The notes: generated by a model from the sequence alone, not told the origin. A stretch of 64,000 nucleotides of DNA from Bdellovibrio sp. ZAP7 (GCF_006874645.1 NZ_CP030082.1:3596001-3660000), one strand, 5' to 3'. Numbered from the stretch's first letter, positions 23,928-32,473 are shown. Translations and numbers: made by a program.

Positions 23928-25342
23928 TGGAAAGACGGTTGAGCCAAGCGCTTTTGACCGTCCAAATTGAACAGACAAATCACTTCTGTGCGCACACCTT
24001 GTTTGACGTTGAAAATCGTCAAATCTGAATTCTCGATGATCTGATGAAGTCCGCGGCCTGCCCCACCTTTAGTGGTATTCAAGCTGCCCGCTGTGCCATT
24101 GTAACAAGTTTGCAGATAATCGATGATCACGTCTCTTTGAAGAGCACCAAATGGATCGACGACCGCCACTGCTGCCATCACACCATCCGTCGCATATCTA
24201 AAGACAGATTGTTGGTGAGTTTCCAACTGAACTTCTTGTTTGCGGCTGACGTGATTAAAGATGGCTTTGCCATGGGAATCCACGGGAGCATCATAAATCG
24301 CATTCATCAGCATTTCCTCAGCAACCGTATTCACGCGATCAATAACCGACGTACGCACACCTGCTTTTTTCAGGTAAGAACACATATCGTCGCGCAACTG
24401 TTCACGCTGGCCTGAATGAGTGACCACTCTTTTTTGAATATCCACACCCCAAGTAAGGTACTTGTCGATACCAAATAGATCTTTATTCAAAAGCTTACCC
24501 AGTGCCGTCAAGACAAAGCGAATGGTCGCATTTTTGTCTTCAGCATCACGGGAGATAATGTTTTTGATAAAGCGATTCGGAACCAAAATCCCCAGGTTGC
24601 CCTGAACATCGTGGCTGGTTAAGAGAATCACATTTGGACTTAGTTTTTGCTCTTCAACTTTACGAAGCACATCAACGCAGCTGTCTTCACCGACAACCAC
24701 ATCGTATTTGCCACCTTTTAAAAGCTCCTCAGCTTGAGCCGCATCGCTCGCGATATCCAAATGAACACCCGTACTACCTAAGGCCATACGAAGTGGCATT
24801 TGCTGCTTTTTATCTGGCTCGATCAAAAGAACACGGCCGCCTGCGCCACGTTGCAAAGCATTCTGGGCTTCATGCAATTCGCGGTTCAGGATTTCAAACA
24901 ACCGAGCCTTTTCGTTCGTTTTAATCAGGCGCTCGGTCAAAATCATGCAATAGATTTGATATAGCAATGCTTGAAAACGGTCTTTGTCCTTAGGATGAAC
25001 GTGGGCAAAGTCTTCGTCTTTGATCACATAGCATGTTACTTCAGTGACCGCGCGAACCGACGTGGAAGCAGGGTTTGAGGTGATAACACTCATCTCGCCC
25101 CAAACTTCACCGGGAGTATCAAAAGAAGCCAGCACTTCACCGGCCAAAGAAATTTCCAATTTTCCAGATCTTAGAAAATACAAATTGCGATTGGTTTGGC
25201 CTTCTTTAAGCACCACTGTCCCAGCAGGGAACACTTCATTGTGCATCATCGCTGCTACTTGCAGTAACAGGTCTGTGCTAAATGATTTGAAAAAGGAGTA
25301 GCCCTTAATTTCCTGAACTATATCTGCTGGGTGCATTTTCAT
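23912..25342 (-). CDS. cNMP-binding, receiver-like and HATPase three-domain protein
   Basis: The product is 476 residues with no membrane helix. Residues about 12-125 form a cyclic-nucleotide-binding domain (FPAGTVVLKEGQTNRNLYFL, GEVWGEMSVITSNPASTSVRA). Residues about 168-275 look like a receiver domain (GRVLLIEPDKKQ, YDVVVGED), but the acidic pocket is incomplete, so phosphorylation is doubtful. The C-terminal part has an N-box (VAEEMLMNAIYDA) and a Gly-rich lid (TTKGGAGRGLHQI), resembling RsbW/SpoIIAB anti-sigma kinases rather than a histidine kinase; no H-box is present. It may couple cyclic nucleotide to a partner-switch or anti-sigma output. It is convergent with the metal permease gene. 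Confidence 0.78.
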   Translation of the reverse strand: MKMHPADIVQEIKGYSFFKSFSTDLLLQVAAMMHNEVFPAGTVVLKEGQTNRNLYFLRSGKLEISLAGEVLASFDTPGEVWGEMSVITSNPASTSVRAVTEVTCYVIKDEDFAHVHPKDKDRFQALLYQIYCMILTERLIKTNEKARLFEILNRELHEAQNALQRGAGGRVLLIEPDKKQQMPLRMALGSTGVHLDIASDAAQAEELLKGGKYDVVVGEDSCVDVLRKVEEQKLSPNVILLTSHDVQGNLGILVPNRFIKNIISRDAEDKNATIRFVLTALGKLLNKDLFGIDKYLTWGVDIQKRVVTHSGQREQLRDDMCSYLKKAGVRTSVIDRVNTVAEEMLMNAIYDAPVDSHGKAIFNHVSRKQEVQLETHQQSVFRYATDGVMAAVAVVDPFGALQRDVIIDYLQTCYNGTAGSLNTTKGGAGRGLHQIIENSDLTIFNVKQGVRTEVICLFNLDGQKRLAQPSFHYFFM

Positions 25343-25444
25343 ATGCTACAATTATGTAGTCAGACATCTGTATATGGGTAGTTTCGCTTGAAAATTCTTC
25401 GGAATTTTTTAAAAATTAAGTCTATCGTCGGTGTCAGGAGTACT

Positions 25445-26191
25445 GTGTTTCCAACGATCGAAATCTCATCTGAAATCCACGTTCCCACATATTATCTTGT
25501 AATATGTATTGTGGTCGCAATTTGCCTTATCTGGGTCACACGACGGAGTCAGCAACAGAAGCTTTCTGTCCAACATACACTCGACCTAAGTCTTCTAATC
25601 ATGGTGTTTGGTTTCATTGGTGGACGCCTGTTTCACGTGTTTTATGAAAGTTTCAGCTATTATCAAAACAATCTGATGCGCATCCTTTATTTCTGGGATG
25701 GTGGTTTCGTGTTTTACGGAGGTGCTTTGCTGGCGGCCTTTGCGGGAATCACATACCTGTATTTCAAAGAGCAAGATCTGATGGAAAATTACCTGGATTT
25801 GCTGGCCCCAGTATTAGCCTTGGGTTATGGCCTGGGTCGTATTGCCTGTTTTCTAGCGGGTTGCTGCTATGGGCGCGCCTGCGACCTTCCTTGGGCCGTT
25901 GCAGGCAAACATCCTTCGCAGCTTTATGCCGTTATGTGGGAATTGGGCGTGGTCATGGTCCTCCTCGGCCTGGAAAAATCCCGCCCGAAATGGAAGTTCT
26001 TTAAGACTCCGGGAACACTCTTTTATGTATGGATGATTCTTCATGGAAGTGGTCGCCTTATTATGGAGTCCTTCCGCGATGATTTCCGCGGTCCTAATGT
26101 GGGCTTCTCTATCTCCAGCTGGATTAGCTGGGGGATCATTATTCTTGGTTTAACACTGCTTCTAAAAAAGCCCGTGGATTCCAAGGTTTAA
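25445..26191 (+). CDS. lgt: Prolipoprotein diacylglyceryl transferase
   Basis: The inner-membrane enzyme that transfers diacylglyceryl to the lipobox Cys, the first step of lipoprotein maturation. Motifs: GGRLFHVFYE, GYGLGRIACFLAGCCYG (the conserved Arg/Gly region), HPSQLYA and GRLIMESFR. About seven helices. I choose GTG 25445: CAGGAG lies 4 nt upstream, and the product then starts FPTIEISSEIHVPTYY, the usual Lgt N-terminus. The TTG at 25388 would add 19 unusual residues. The second Cys-rich stretch (GCCYGRACDLPW) differs from enterobacterial Lgt. Confidence 0.88.
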   Translation: MFPTIEISSEIHVPTYYLVICIVVAICLIWVTRRSQQQKLSVQHTLDLSLLIMVFGFIGGRLFHVFYESFSYYQNNLMRILYFWDGGFVFYGGALLAAFAGITYLYFKEQDLMENYLDLLAPVLALGYGLGRIACFLAGCCYGRACDLPWAVAGKHPSQLYAVMWELGVVMVLLGLEKSRPKWKFFKTPGTLFYVWMILHGSGRLIMESFRDDFRGPNVGFSISSWISWGIIILGLTLLLKKPVDSKV

Positions 26192-26194
26192 AGT

Positions 26195-26249
26195 GTCTCA
26201 TGTTGAGACTTTAGACAAAAGGTGACACAAATTGGCGAAGTGTCTAAAG
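26195..26249. promoter_or_regulatory. Two nested dyads upstream of a lipoprotein gene
   Basis: GTCTCA-TGT-TGAGAC (26195-26209) overlaps a second dyad, CTTTAGACA (26209-26217) / TGTCTAAAG (26241-26249), with a 23-nt spacer. They lie just after lgt and about 120 nt before the next gene. They could be operators or an mRNA 3-prime structure. There is no T run. Confidence 0.35.
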
Positions 26250-26368
26250 AGTTCAACACCACCACCCCTCTCAAATCGCAAATAACAAATCTCTGCGCAT
26301 AGTTGGCAGTGGCACGTCCCGTGTATTGCATCTGTAGTGAAGAAGCTTATTTAATGAGAGAGGTATTT

Positions 26369-27109
26369 ATGAAAAAGCTCATCCTACTATTAGTAACGAC
26401 GGCATCAATGCTGACGTTTGTTGGTTGCGGCAACAATGACAGTGGCGGTGGTGGCGGCGCAGCTGCAATCCCGACATGTAACTACGGCTCTACATGGAAC
26501 GGCCAATACTGTGTTACTTCAAACGGTAACATCGTAAGCCCTGGTGTTACGACAATGCGTTTTGGTGACTATAAATATTGGTTCCAAATCGATTACTACA
26601 CACGCATGCCGGTGCAAGTCGTAACTCAGGAAACAGGTAATCTGCAAATCACGAATACAACTGTGTATGCAAAATTCCTTAAAGAAGCGATGGCAGTATG
26701 TGATCGCACGATTTGGGGTTGGAACACAGGTTATGCGAATTGCAGCTCATGGACGACGGGTTCTTTGATGGTGCAACTTGATATGAGCAACAGCTTGAAA
26801 CCATCTTTGTACTTCACGGCGATTCCATCTCAGCAGTACTTCAGCTTTAACATTGGTATCAATGGTGGCGGTATGGCATACAACCCATTGGCTTTGGTTC
26901 AAAATACGACTTACAACTTGATCAACCAAAACAAAGGATTTGAAATCCGCACAAATGGTTCTTCGATGAATGGTGGTGGTTTGCACTTGATCCAACTTCA
27001 AGTACCAAACGGCTCCATCAACGACAGCCAGGTTTCTTACCAACTTGCTTATCCAGATGCTAACGGCAAAGGCACTGTGTTCGCGACAGGCGTACTTAAA
27101 AAGTACTAA
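26369..27109 (+). CDS. Lipoprotein of unknown function
   Basis: I start at ATG 26369 (GAGAGAGG 5 nt upstream), which begins a lipoprotein signal (MKKLILLLVTTASMLTFVGC, lipobox VGC). A flexible Gly-rich stretch (NNDSGGGGGAAA) follows the Cys. The remaining 210 or so residues look beta-rich with many aromatic residues, and three to four Cys (PTCNYGSTWNGQYC, AVCDRTIWGWNTGYANCSSW) that could form disulfides. No family recognised. Probably surface or periplasmic. It is transcribed alone, with a composite hairpin after it. Confidence 0.75.
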   Translation: MKKLILLLVTTASMLTFVGCGNNDSGGGGGAAAIPTCNYGSTWNGQYCVTSNGNIVSPGVTTMRFGDYKYWFQIDYYTRMPVQVVTQETGNLQITNTTVYAKFLKEAMAVCDRTIWGWNTGYANCSSWTTGSLMVQLDMSNSLKPSLYFTAIPSQQYFSFNIGINGGGMAYNPLALVQNTTYNLINQNKGFEIRTNGSSMNGGGLHLIQLQVPNGSINDSQVSYQLAYPDANGKGTVFATGVLKKY

Positions 27110-27132
27110 TAGTTAATGAACTGAATTTAAAA

Positions 27133-27185
27133 CAACCGATTGGAGTAACTTCGCAAGTCTCATGGCGAAGGTGCACAATCGGTTG
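27133..27185 (+). terminator. Composite hairpin after the lipoprotein gene
   Basis: The outer stem CAACCGATTG / CAATCGGTTG (10 bp, perfect) encloses an inner stem CTTCGC / GCGAAG around AAGTCTCATG. No T run follows. It is probably a transcript end or a structured spacer, rather than a classical terminator. It ends about 30 nt before yacG. Confidence 0.5.
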
Positions 27186-27217
27186 ATCTCGTTTCAACTC
27201 TGCGCAAATATCCTACC

Positions 27218-27463
27218 ATGAGTGAATCTGAAAAACCCCAAGGTAAAATGGTAAAGTGTCCACAGTGTGGCAAGCCTGCTTTGTACTCACCTGAAAATCC
27301 TGCGCGCCCTTTTTGCTCTGAACGCTGCCGCCTGATTGACCTTGGTGAGTGGGCCTCTGAGGGATATCGCATTCCCGTGAGCAATCAATCTTCAAGTGAT
27401 TCTTTAACTTCCATCGACGACGCGTACGATGATGAAGATGGTAGCAACGATCCACGACACTGA
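27218..27463 (+). CDS. yacG: DNA gyrase inhibitor YacG, zinc-finger protein
   Basis: The product is 81 residues. Zinc ligands CPQCGK and [21 protein letters not shown] give the family pattern CxxC-x(n)-CxxxC followed by the conserved LGxWAxExYRIP segment. YacG proteins bind GyrB and inhibit gyrase. The acidic C-terminal tail ([12 protein letters not shown]) is a natural variation of this family. It stands between a lipoprotein gene and the HU gene, with its own spacing on both sides. Confidence 0.92.
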   Translation: MSESEKPQGKMVKCPQCGKPALYSPENPARPFCSERCRLIDLGEWASEGYRIPVSNQSSSDSLTSIDDAYDDEDGSNDPRH

Positions 27464-27524
27464 TCCTTACACCAAAAAGAGATTTCGTGAAAATGGCTGT
27501 ACGAGCCTTTTTCGTAAATAGCCG

Positions 27525-27553
27525 TTGACGAAGCAGAGTTTTTAATTTGTTAT
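27525..27553 (+). promoter_or_regulatory. Sigma-70 promoter of the HU gene
   Basis: TTGACG and TGTTAT are separated by 17 nt, a near-consensus promoter, with a start expected near 27560. The leader of about 78 nt contains the small hairpin GACACA-CACA-TGTGTC (27605-27620) just before the AAAGAGGAG Shine-Dalgarno. Confidence 0.65.
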
Positions 27554-27637
27554 TTGAAAGTCATCGGAAGACGAGAATTTATCATCAGGATTTTAAACAA
27601 CTGAGACACACACATGTGTCACTAAAGAGGAGTTCAA

Positions 27638-27910
27638 ATGAACAAGGCTCAATTGATCGAAAAAATCGCTGGCGAAACTAAAGTTTCTAAAGCTCAAGCT
27701 GAAGCAATCCTTGACTGCGCAGTAGAAAACATCAAAAAAGCAGTTAAAAAAGGCGACGACGTTAAACTTGTTGGCTTCGGTACTTTCACAAAAGCTAAAC
27801 GCAAAGCTCGCACTGGTCGCAACCCACAAACTGGTAAAGCAATCAAAATTCCAGCTGCATGGGCTCCAAAATTCCGCGCTGGCGCTGAATTCAAATCAAT
27901 GGTTAAGTAA
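27638..27910 (+). CDS. hup: HU-family DNA-binding protein
   Basis: The product is 90 residues, the exact HU length. It contains the whole family pattern: MNKAQLIEKIAGETKVSKAQ, VKLVGFGTFTKAKRKARTGR, NPQTGKAIKIPA (the DNA-intercalating arm with its Pro) and a C-terminal helix with FKSMVK. It bends and packages DNA as a dimer. A strong sigma-70 promoter, an AAAGAGGAG ribosome site and a sharp terminator point to high expression as a single gene. Confidence 0.96.
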   Translation: MNKAQLIEKIAGETKVSKAQAEAILDCAVENIKKAVKKGDDVKLVGFGTFTKAKRKARTGRNPQTGKAIKIPAAWAPKFRAGAEFKSMVK

Positions 27911-27936
27911 TTAGTTTTACAACTAATCACTGATTT

Positions 27937-27967
27937 AAAAAGGCGTTCGCAAGAACGCCTTTTTTTT
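27937..27967 (+). terminator. Intrinsic terminator of the HU gene
   Basis: AAAAAGGCGTTC-GCAA-GAACGCCTTTTTTT: a 12-bp stem ending in a run of T. A second small dyad, ATTAGTT-TTAC-AACTAAT (27910-27927), directly follows the stop codon. Confidence 0.92.
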
Positions 27968-28142
27968 ATTCCCAAAATCACACTCTCCCACTCACCCACT
28001 CACCCAAAAACTTCTTGTTCCCACAAGACTCCAAAAAACGTACTCACCCCGTGCACTCCACAGGATCTACCACCAACGCAGGAAACAACACCCCGCTCCA
28101 TATCCATTTATTAATCTCCATCGAAGAGTTTAGCACTGAAGA

Positions 28143-28357
28143 GGAAATTTCAAAGGGAATCCCCTGTGGAGCGTGAGTGCAGCGACCTCCGGTGGCGCCC
28201 GGACAAAAATAGCAGGATGCTATTTTTGCGCGTTAGCCCGTAGGGACAAGGGCAGGAGCCCTTGTCATCCGCGAACTCGCCGAAGGCGAGCACCGGTTGA
28301 GCCACGATGGCGTGTCGCGGAACACACGCTCCACAGGGGATTCCCTTTGAAATTTCC
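28143..28357. other. 215-bp structured element with 33-bp perfect terminal inverted repeats
   Basis: The ends, 28143-28175 and 28325-28357, are perfect inverted repeats of 33 bp. The interior folds further: CAAAAATAGCA/TGCTATTTTTG around GGA (28204-28228), GACAAGGGC/GCCCTTGTC around AGGA (28245-28266), and CCGCGA/TCGCGG (28269-28274, 28315-28320) enclosing CTCGCC-GAA-GGCGAG (28276-28290) and a 4-bp CACG/CGTG hairpin. No tRNA, riboswitch or IS match is recognised, and no clear target duplication flanks it. It fills most of the gap between the HU terminator and pfkA. It may be a structured RNA, a MITE-like element or a cruciform-forming repeat. The remaining spacer 27968-28142 shows nothing. 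Confidence 0.85.
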
Positions 28358-28382
28358 GGCGCCCAGAGCTAATCTTCCCTTC

Positions 28383-29372
28383 ATGGCAACTTTCAATAAA
28401 AAGATCAAAAGACTAGGTGTGTATACAAGTGGTGGCGATGCGCCGGGAATGAACGCAGCTCTGAGAGCCGTAGTTCGTGCAGGTATCGCAAACAAACTCG
28501 AAGTTTTTGCAGTCATGCAAGGCTATGTTGGAATGATCGAAAATCACATCGAATCGATCGACCAACGTTATGTTGCCAACATCATTCAGCGTGGTGGGAC
28601 TGTTATTAAAACAGGGCGCTCGACTGAATTTACCAAACCTGAAGGTCGCACGAAAGCTGTCGCAAATTTGAAAGCTCATGGCATTGATGCTTTGGTTTGT
28701 ATTGGTGGCGATGGTTCCTTCCGCGGTGCTCATGCTCTTTGGGAAGAACATCAAATTCCTATCGTCGGTGTACCGGGTACCATTGACAATGACGTTTACG
28801 GTTCTGATAAAACGATTGGTTTCGATACTGCTGTTAATACGGCGCTGGAAGCCATCGACAGAATTCGGGACACAGCGGCTTCTCATGACCGTTTGTTCAT
28901 CGTTGAGGTGATGGGTCGCAACTCCGGCTTTATCGCTTCTGCTGTGGGTCTTGCCGGCGGTGCGGAAGAAATTTTCGCACCGGAATCTTTGACGACTGTT
29001 GATAAAGCTGTGGACCGCATCAAAGACGGTATTGCTCGTGGCAAAACGAGTTCTATTCTTGTGACAGCGGAAGGCCAAAAACCAGGCCGCGCTTATGATT
29101 TAGCGGATGCTATTCGTAAGAAAACGGGCTGGGATGCAAAAGTTTGCATCCTAGGACATCAACAACGTGGTGGCTCGCCGACTGCTGCTGACCGCATTCT
29201 TGCAAGCCGCATGGGTGCTGCCGCTGTGGATTCATTGCTGCGAGGTCATTGCGACATCATGATCGGCACTGAAGGCGAAAAATTGATTGAAGTTCCTCTC
29301 GATATTGTAACAAAGAATGAAAGAAAAGCGCATCTTGACTTGATCAGTCTTGCAAGTGTTTTAGCGACCTAA
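28383..29372 (+). CDS. pfkA: 6-phosphofructokinase
   Basis: The product is 329 residues, the normal length for ATP-dependent PfkA. Motifs: LGVYTSGGDAPGMNAALRAV (nucleotide site), CIGGDGSFRGAH, GVPGTIDNDVYGSDKTIGFDTA with the catalytic Asp, and EVMGRNSGFIA. It phosphorylates fructose-6-phosphate in glycolysis. I start at ATG 28383, since the longer frame from 28173 only translates the structured element upstream. The gene lies 25 nt after the 33-bp inverted repeat, so its mRNA leader may include that structure. Confidence 0.96.
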   Translation: MATFNKKIKRLGVYTSGGDAPGMNAALRAVVRAGIANKLEVFAVMQGYVGMIENHIESIDQRYVANIIQRGGTVIKTGRSTEFTKPEGRTKAVANLKAHGIDALVCIGGDGSFRGAHALWEEHQIPIVGVPGTIDNDVYGSDKTIGFDTAVNTALEAIDRIRDTAASHDRLFIVEVMGRNSGFIASAVGLAGGAEEIFAPESLTTVDKAVDRIKDGIARGKTSSILVTAEGQKPGRAYDLADAIRKKTGWDAKVCILGHQQRGGSPTAADRILASRMGAAAVDSLLRGHCDIMIGTEGEKLIEVPLDIVTKNERKAHLDLISLASVLAT

Positions 29373-29380
29373 AAACTCTT

Positions 29381-29443
29381 GACCTCTTTTGTAGATACTT
29401 GAATTCTAAACGCTATTCAGGTTTTAGAATTACAAAAGAGGTC
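29381..29443 (+). promoter_or_regulatory. Long imperfect hairpin covering the ribosome site of the Liv operon
   Basis: Bases 29381-29393 pair perfectly (13 bp) with 29431-29443, and 29403-29410 pair (8 bp) with 29423-29430. A 9-nt bulge lies on the left side only. The right arm contains the AGAGG Shine-Dalgarno directly before ATG 29447, so the fold would hide it. TTGACC at 29380-29385 could also be a -35 box, without a convincing -10. Candidate translational switch or operator. Confidence 0.5.
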
Positions 29444-29446
29444 AAT

Positions 29447-30568
29447 ATGAAACGTCTGGTACTTTCCCTATTGCTAGTACTTCCTTTACTGGCGAGCTGT
29501 ACAAAAAAAGAAAATGAAATTGTGATCGGTGAATACGACTCCTTGTCTGGAAGCGATGCCACTTTTGGCTTGAGCTCTAACAAAGGTGTTCGTTTGGCTT
29601 TTGATGAAATCAACGCTGCTGGCGGTATCAAAGGTAAAAAAATTGAATTAAAAACGATGGACGATCAAGGTAAGAACGAGGAAGCCGCTGCTGCGACAAC
29701 TCGCTTGATCACACAAAACAAAGTCGTTGCAGTTATCGGTGGCGTGGCCAGCGGTCGCTCTAAAGCTGCTGCTCCGATTGCACAGGCAAAAGGTATCCCT
29801 TTTGTTTCCCCAGCTTCCACAAATCCTGATGTGACTAAAATCGGTGACTATGTTTTCCGTATTTGTTTCATCGATCCATTCCAAGGTTCTGTGATGGCAA
29901 AATTCGCCAGCGAAAATCTTAAAATCAAAAAAGTTGCTATCCTTCGCGACGTTAAAAATGACTACTCTGTTGGTTTAGCTGACGCCTTCCTGACTGATTT
30001 CAAAAAACGTGGTGGCGAGATCGTAGCTGACGTTTCTTACCAAGCCGGCGATATCGATTTCAAAGCGCAATTGACTCAAATCCGCTCTAAAAACCCTGAA
30101 GCACTTTATGTTCCCGGTTATTACACTGAAGTGGGTTTGATTGCACAACAAGCGCGTCAATTGGGCATCAAAGCTCCATTGATGGGTGGCGACGGCTGGG
30201 ATTCCGATAAACTTCATGAAATCGGAAAAGAAGCTATCAACGGTAACTACTACTCCAATCACTACACGGTTGAGTCAACAGATCCTGCAGTGACTGAGTT
30301 CATCAAAAAATTTAAAGCGAAATACAACGAAACTCCGGACGCATTGGCGGCTTTGGGTTACGATGCCGCAAAAATCTTGGCTGGCGCAATTGAGCGTTCT
30401 GCAGACTTGTCAGGCAAATCGATTCGTGATGAACTGGCTAAAACTAAAGACTTCCCAGGCGTGACTGGTAAGATCTCCTTGAATGAAAATCGCGATGCAG
30501 TGAAAAGCGCTGTGGTGATTCAAGTGGACGGACCAAATCGCAAGTACATCACGACAGTGACGCCGTAA
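29447..30568 (+). CDS. livK: Branched-chain amino-acid ABC transporter binding protein (lipoprotein)
   Basis: I start at ATG 29447, which gives a lipoprotein signal (MKRLVLSLLLVLPLLASCTK, lipobox ASC). The mature 350 residues follow the LivJ/LivK type I fold: VIGEYDSLSGSDATFGLSSN, GVRLAFDEINAAGGIKGKKI, VIGGVASGRSKAAAPIAQ and a late LAALGYDAAKIL. It binds Leu/Ile/Val or related amino acids in the periplasm and delivers them to the permease encoded next. First gene of a five-gene operon. Its ribosome site can be buried in a hairpin. Confidence 0.93.
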   Translation: MKRLVLSLLLVLPLLASCTKKENEIVIGEYDSLSGSDATFGLSSNKGVRLAFDEINAAGGIKGKKIELKTMDDQGKNEEAAAATTRLITQNKVVAVIGGVASGRSKAAAPIAQAKGIPFVSPASTNPDVTKIGDYVFRICFIDPFQGSVMAKFASENLKIKKVAILRDVKNDYSVGLADAFLTDFKKRGGEIVADVSYQAGDIDFKAQLTQIRSKNPEALYVPGYYTEVGLIAQQARQLGIKAPLMGGDGWDSDKLHEIGKEAINGNYYSNHYTVESTDPAVTEFIKKFKAKYNETPDALAALGYDAAKILAGAIERSADLSGKSIRDELAKTKDFPGVTGKISLNENRDAVKSAVVIQVDGPNRKYITTVTP

Positions 30569-30590
30569 AGGCCACTAACGAAGGACAGAC

Positions 30591-31493
30591 ATGCAGGATT
30601 TCGTACAACATTTGATTAATGGTATCAGCCTTGGCTCCATCTACGCATTGATCGCCCTTGGCTACACCATGGTGTACGGAATCCTGAAAATGATTAACTT
30701 CGCCCACTCGGATGTTTACATGGTGGGCGCCTTCGGGGCTTTCTACGTTGCCCGTGCCTTTGGAATTGAAGCAAATCCTGGCATCGGCTCTCTCGCTATC
30801 CTTCTTATTTCCTCCATGCTTGTATGTAGTATCTTGGGTCTTTTGATTGAAAGACTGGCGTACCGCCCTCTTCGTAATGCACCAAAACTAAATATCCTGA
30901 TCACAGCCATCGGCGTGAGTTTATTTTTAGAATATGGTGGCCAAGCTTTATTCGGAGCCAATCCCAGAGTTTTTCCTGAAGTCATGAAAGATTTTGTGAT
31001 TTTCTCCTTCGGCAACGTTGAGTTGAAATCCTTCGACATCACAGTTCTAGTCGTCAGCGTTCTGGCGATGCTGGGACTGCAATATCTGATCTATAAAACC
31101 AAACTTGGAAAAGCGATGCGCGCTGTAAGTGCCAACGCCTCCGTTGCAAGTCTTTTAGGTGTAAATCCAGATAAAATTATCGCTTTCACTTTCATCGTCG
31201 GCTCCGCATTGGCTGGTGTCGGCAGCGTTTTGGTGGGTATGAAATATCCTAAGATTGATCCTTTGATGGGGATGATGATTGGAATGAAAGCTTTCGTTGC
31301 CGCAGTTCTAGGTGGTATCGGAAATGTTCGTGGCGCGGTACTGGGCGCACTTATCATGGGCCTTTCAGAAGAAATGGTCGTGGCTTATTTATCTTCTACA
31401 TACCGTGATGCTTTGGCCTTCGGTATTTTAATTGCGATTTTGATCTTTAAACCTGCCGGATTGCTGGGCAAATACTCTGTGGAGAAAGTCTAA
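30591..31493 (+). CDS. livH: Branched-chain amino-acid ABC transporter permease LivH
   Basis: The product is 300 residues with about eight membrane helices. The N-terminus LINGISLGSIYALIALGYTMVYGI and the cytoplasmic-loop region GKAMRAVSANASVASLLGVN are typical of LivH. One of two permease halves for branched-chain amino acids. It begins 22 nt after livK. The last base of its stop codon is the first base of the livM start. Confidence 0.95.
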   Translation: MQDFVQHLINGISLGSIYALIALGYTMVYGILKMINFAHSDVYMVGAFGAFYVARAFGIEANPGIGSLAILLISSMLVCSILGLLIERLAYRPLRNAPKLNILITAIGVSLFLEYGGQALFGANPRVFPEVMKDFVIFSFGNVELKSFDITVLVVSVLAMLGLQYLIYKTKLGKAMRAVSANASVASLLGVNPDKIIAFTFIVGSALAGVGSVLVGMKYPKIDPLMGMMIGMKAFVAAVLGGIGNVRGAVLGALIMGLSEEMVVAYLSSTYRDALAFGILIAILIFKPAGLLGKYSVEKV

Positions 31494-32473
31494 TGATTCG
31501 CGCGTTCAAGAATCCTCTTTTATCTTTGCTTGGTGTTTTAGCGGTTGGTGCGATCTTCCAATTTGCTTTCGATGAATACATTCAGCTGATGGTTTTGTTC
31601 ATTACGGTGAACTGCCTGATGGCGATGAGCTTGAATCTGGTAAATGGCTACACTGGTCAGTTTTCATTGGGTCACGCAGGCTTCATGGCAATCGGTGCTT
31701 ACTTTACGGCTTATGCTTCCACTCATTGGAATTTTCTTCCAGCAGAACTACAAGGCGTGTCTTTCTTTATCTTTGCCATCGGAAGCGGTCTTGCGGCGGC
31801 TTTGGCGGGTTTCCTGGTCGGGCTTCCTTCGTTGCGATTGAAAGGTGACTATCTGGCCATCGTGACTTTGGGTTTTGGTGAGATTATTCGCGTGTCGTTG
31901 CTAAATATGGATGTTCTGGGTGGCCCTCGTGGTTTCGCAAACATTCCTGGGTTCTCTAATTTCTATATGTCTTATTCGTTCGCTGTTTTGTGGATTTTGA
32001 TCTGCTTCTTTACGATCTGGCGTGTGATGAAATCTTCTTGGGGCCGAGGCTTCTTAAGTGTTCGCGAAGACGAGATCGCTGCAGAATCGACGGGCGTTAA
32101 TACGACTGGCATGAAAGTACGTGCTTTCGTGCTTTCCAGCTTTTTCGCCGGTGTCGCGGGAGCTTTATTTGCGCACTTTACGAACTTCATCAATCCTTCC
32201 TCGTTCACGTTCTTGCAAAGTGTGAACGCCGTGATCATGGTTGTTTTAGGTGGTATGGGTTCGATGACCGGTTCAATCATCGCGGCTATTTTCGTAACAT
32301 CCCTGCCTGAAGCACTTCGTCCGCTGCAAGAATGGACTGGCGTGGATTTGCGTATGGTTATTTATTCTTTGTCCCTGATTCTTGTGATGATCCTTCGTCC
32401 TAAAGGAATCATGGGTGAACTTGAGATCACTGACTTGTGGAGAAAATATGTCCGACGTTCTGCTAGAAGCTAA
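31493..32473 (+). CDS. livM: Branched-chain amino-acid ABC transporter permease LivM
   Basis: The product is 326 residues and polytopic. It carries the LivM pattern LVNGYTGQFSLGHAGFMAIGAY and the coupling-loop region SSWGRGFLSVREDEIAAESTG. It pairs with LivH in the inner membrane. It starts on the last base of the livH stop and overlaps the livG start by 26 nt, so expression of the four cytoplasmic and membrane parts is closely linked. Confidence 0.95.
   Translation: MIRAFKNPLLSLLGVLAVGAIFQFAFDEYIQLMVLFITVNCLMAMSLNLVNGYTGQFSLGHAGFMAIGAYFTAYASTHWNFLPAELQGVSFFIFAIGSGLAAALAGFLVGLPSLRLKGDYLAIVTLGFGEIIRVSLLNMDVLGGPRGFANIPGFSNFYMSYSFAVLWILICFFTIWRVMKSSWGRGFLSVREDEIAAESTGVNTTGMKVRAFVLSSFFAGVAGALFAHFTNFINPSSFTFLQSVNAVIMVVLGGMGSMTGSIIAAIFVTSLPEALRPLQEWTGVDLRMVIYSLSLILVMILRPKGIMGELEITDLWRKYVRRSARS

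Noticed and set aside
26309-26332. TGGCACG...TTGCA before the lipoprotein gene as a sigma-54 promoter
   Set aside because: The GG and GC pairs are 15 nt apart rather than the required 10, and no other pairing in the stretch fits.
28143-28357. CRISPR array or insertion sequence
   Set aside because: There are no regularly spaced direct repeats, no transposase and no clear target-site duplication; only inverted repeats.
28173-28382. N-terminal extension of phosphofructokinase
   Set aside because: The frame is open but translates the inverted-repeat element into an Arg/Cys-rich stretch foreign to PfkA. The family start is ATG 28383.
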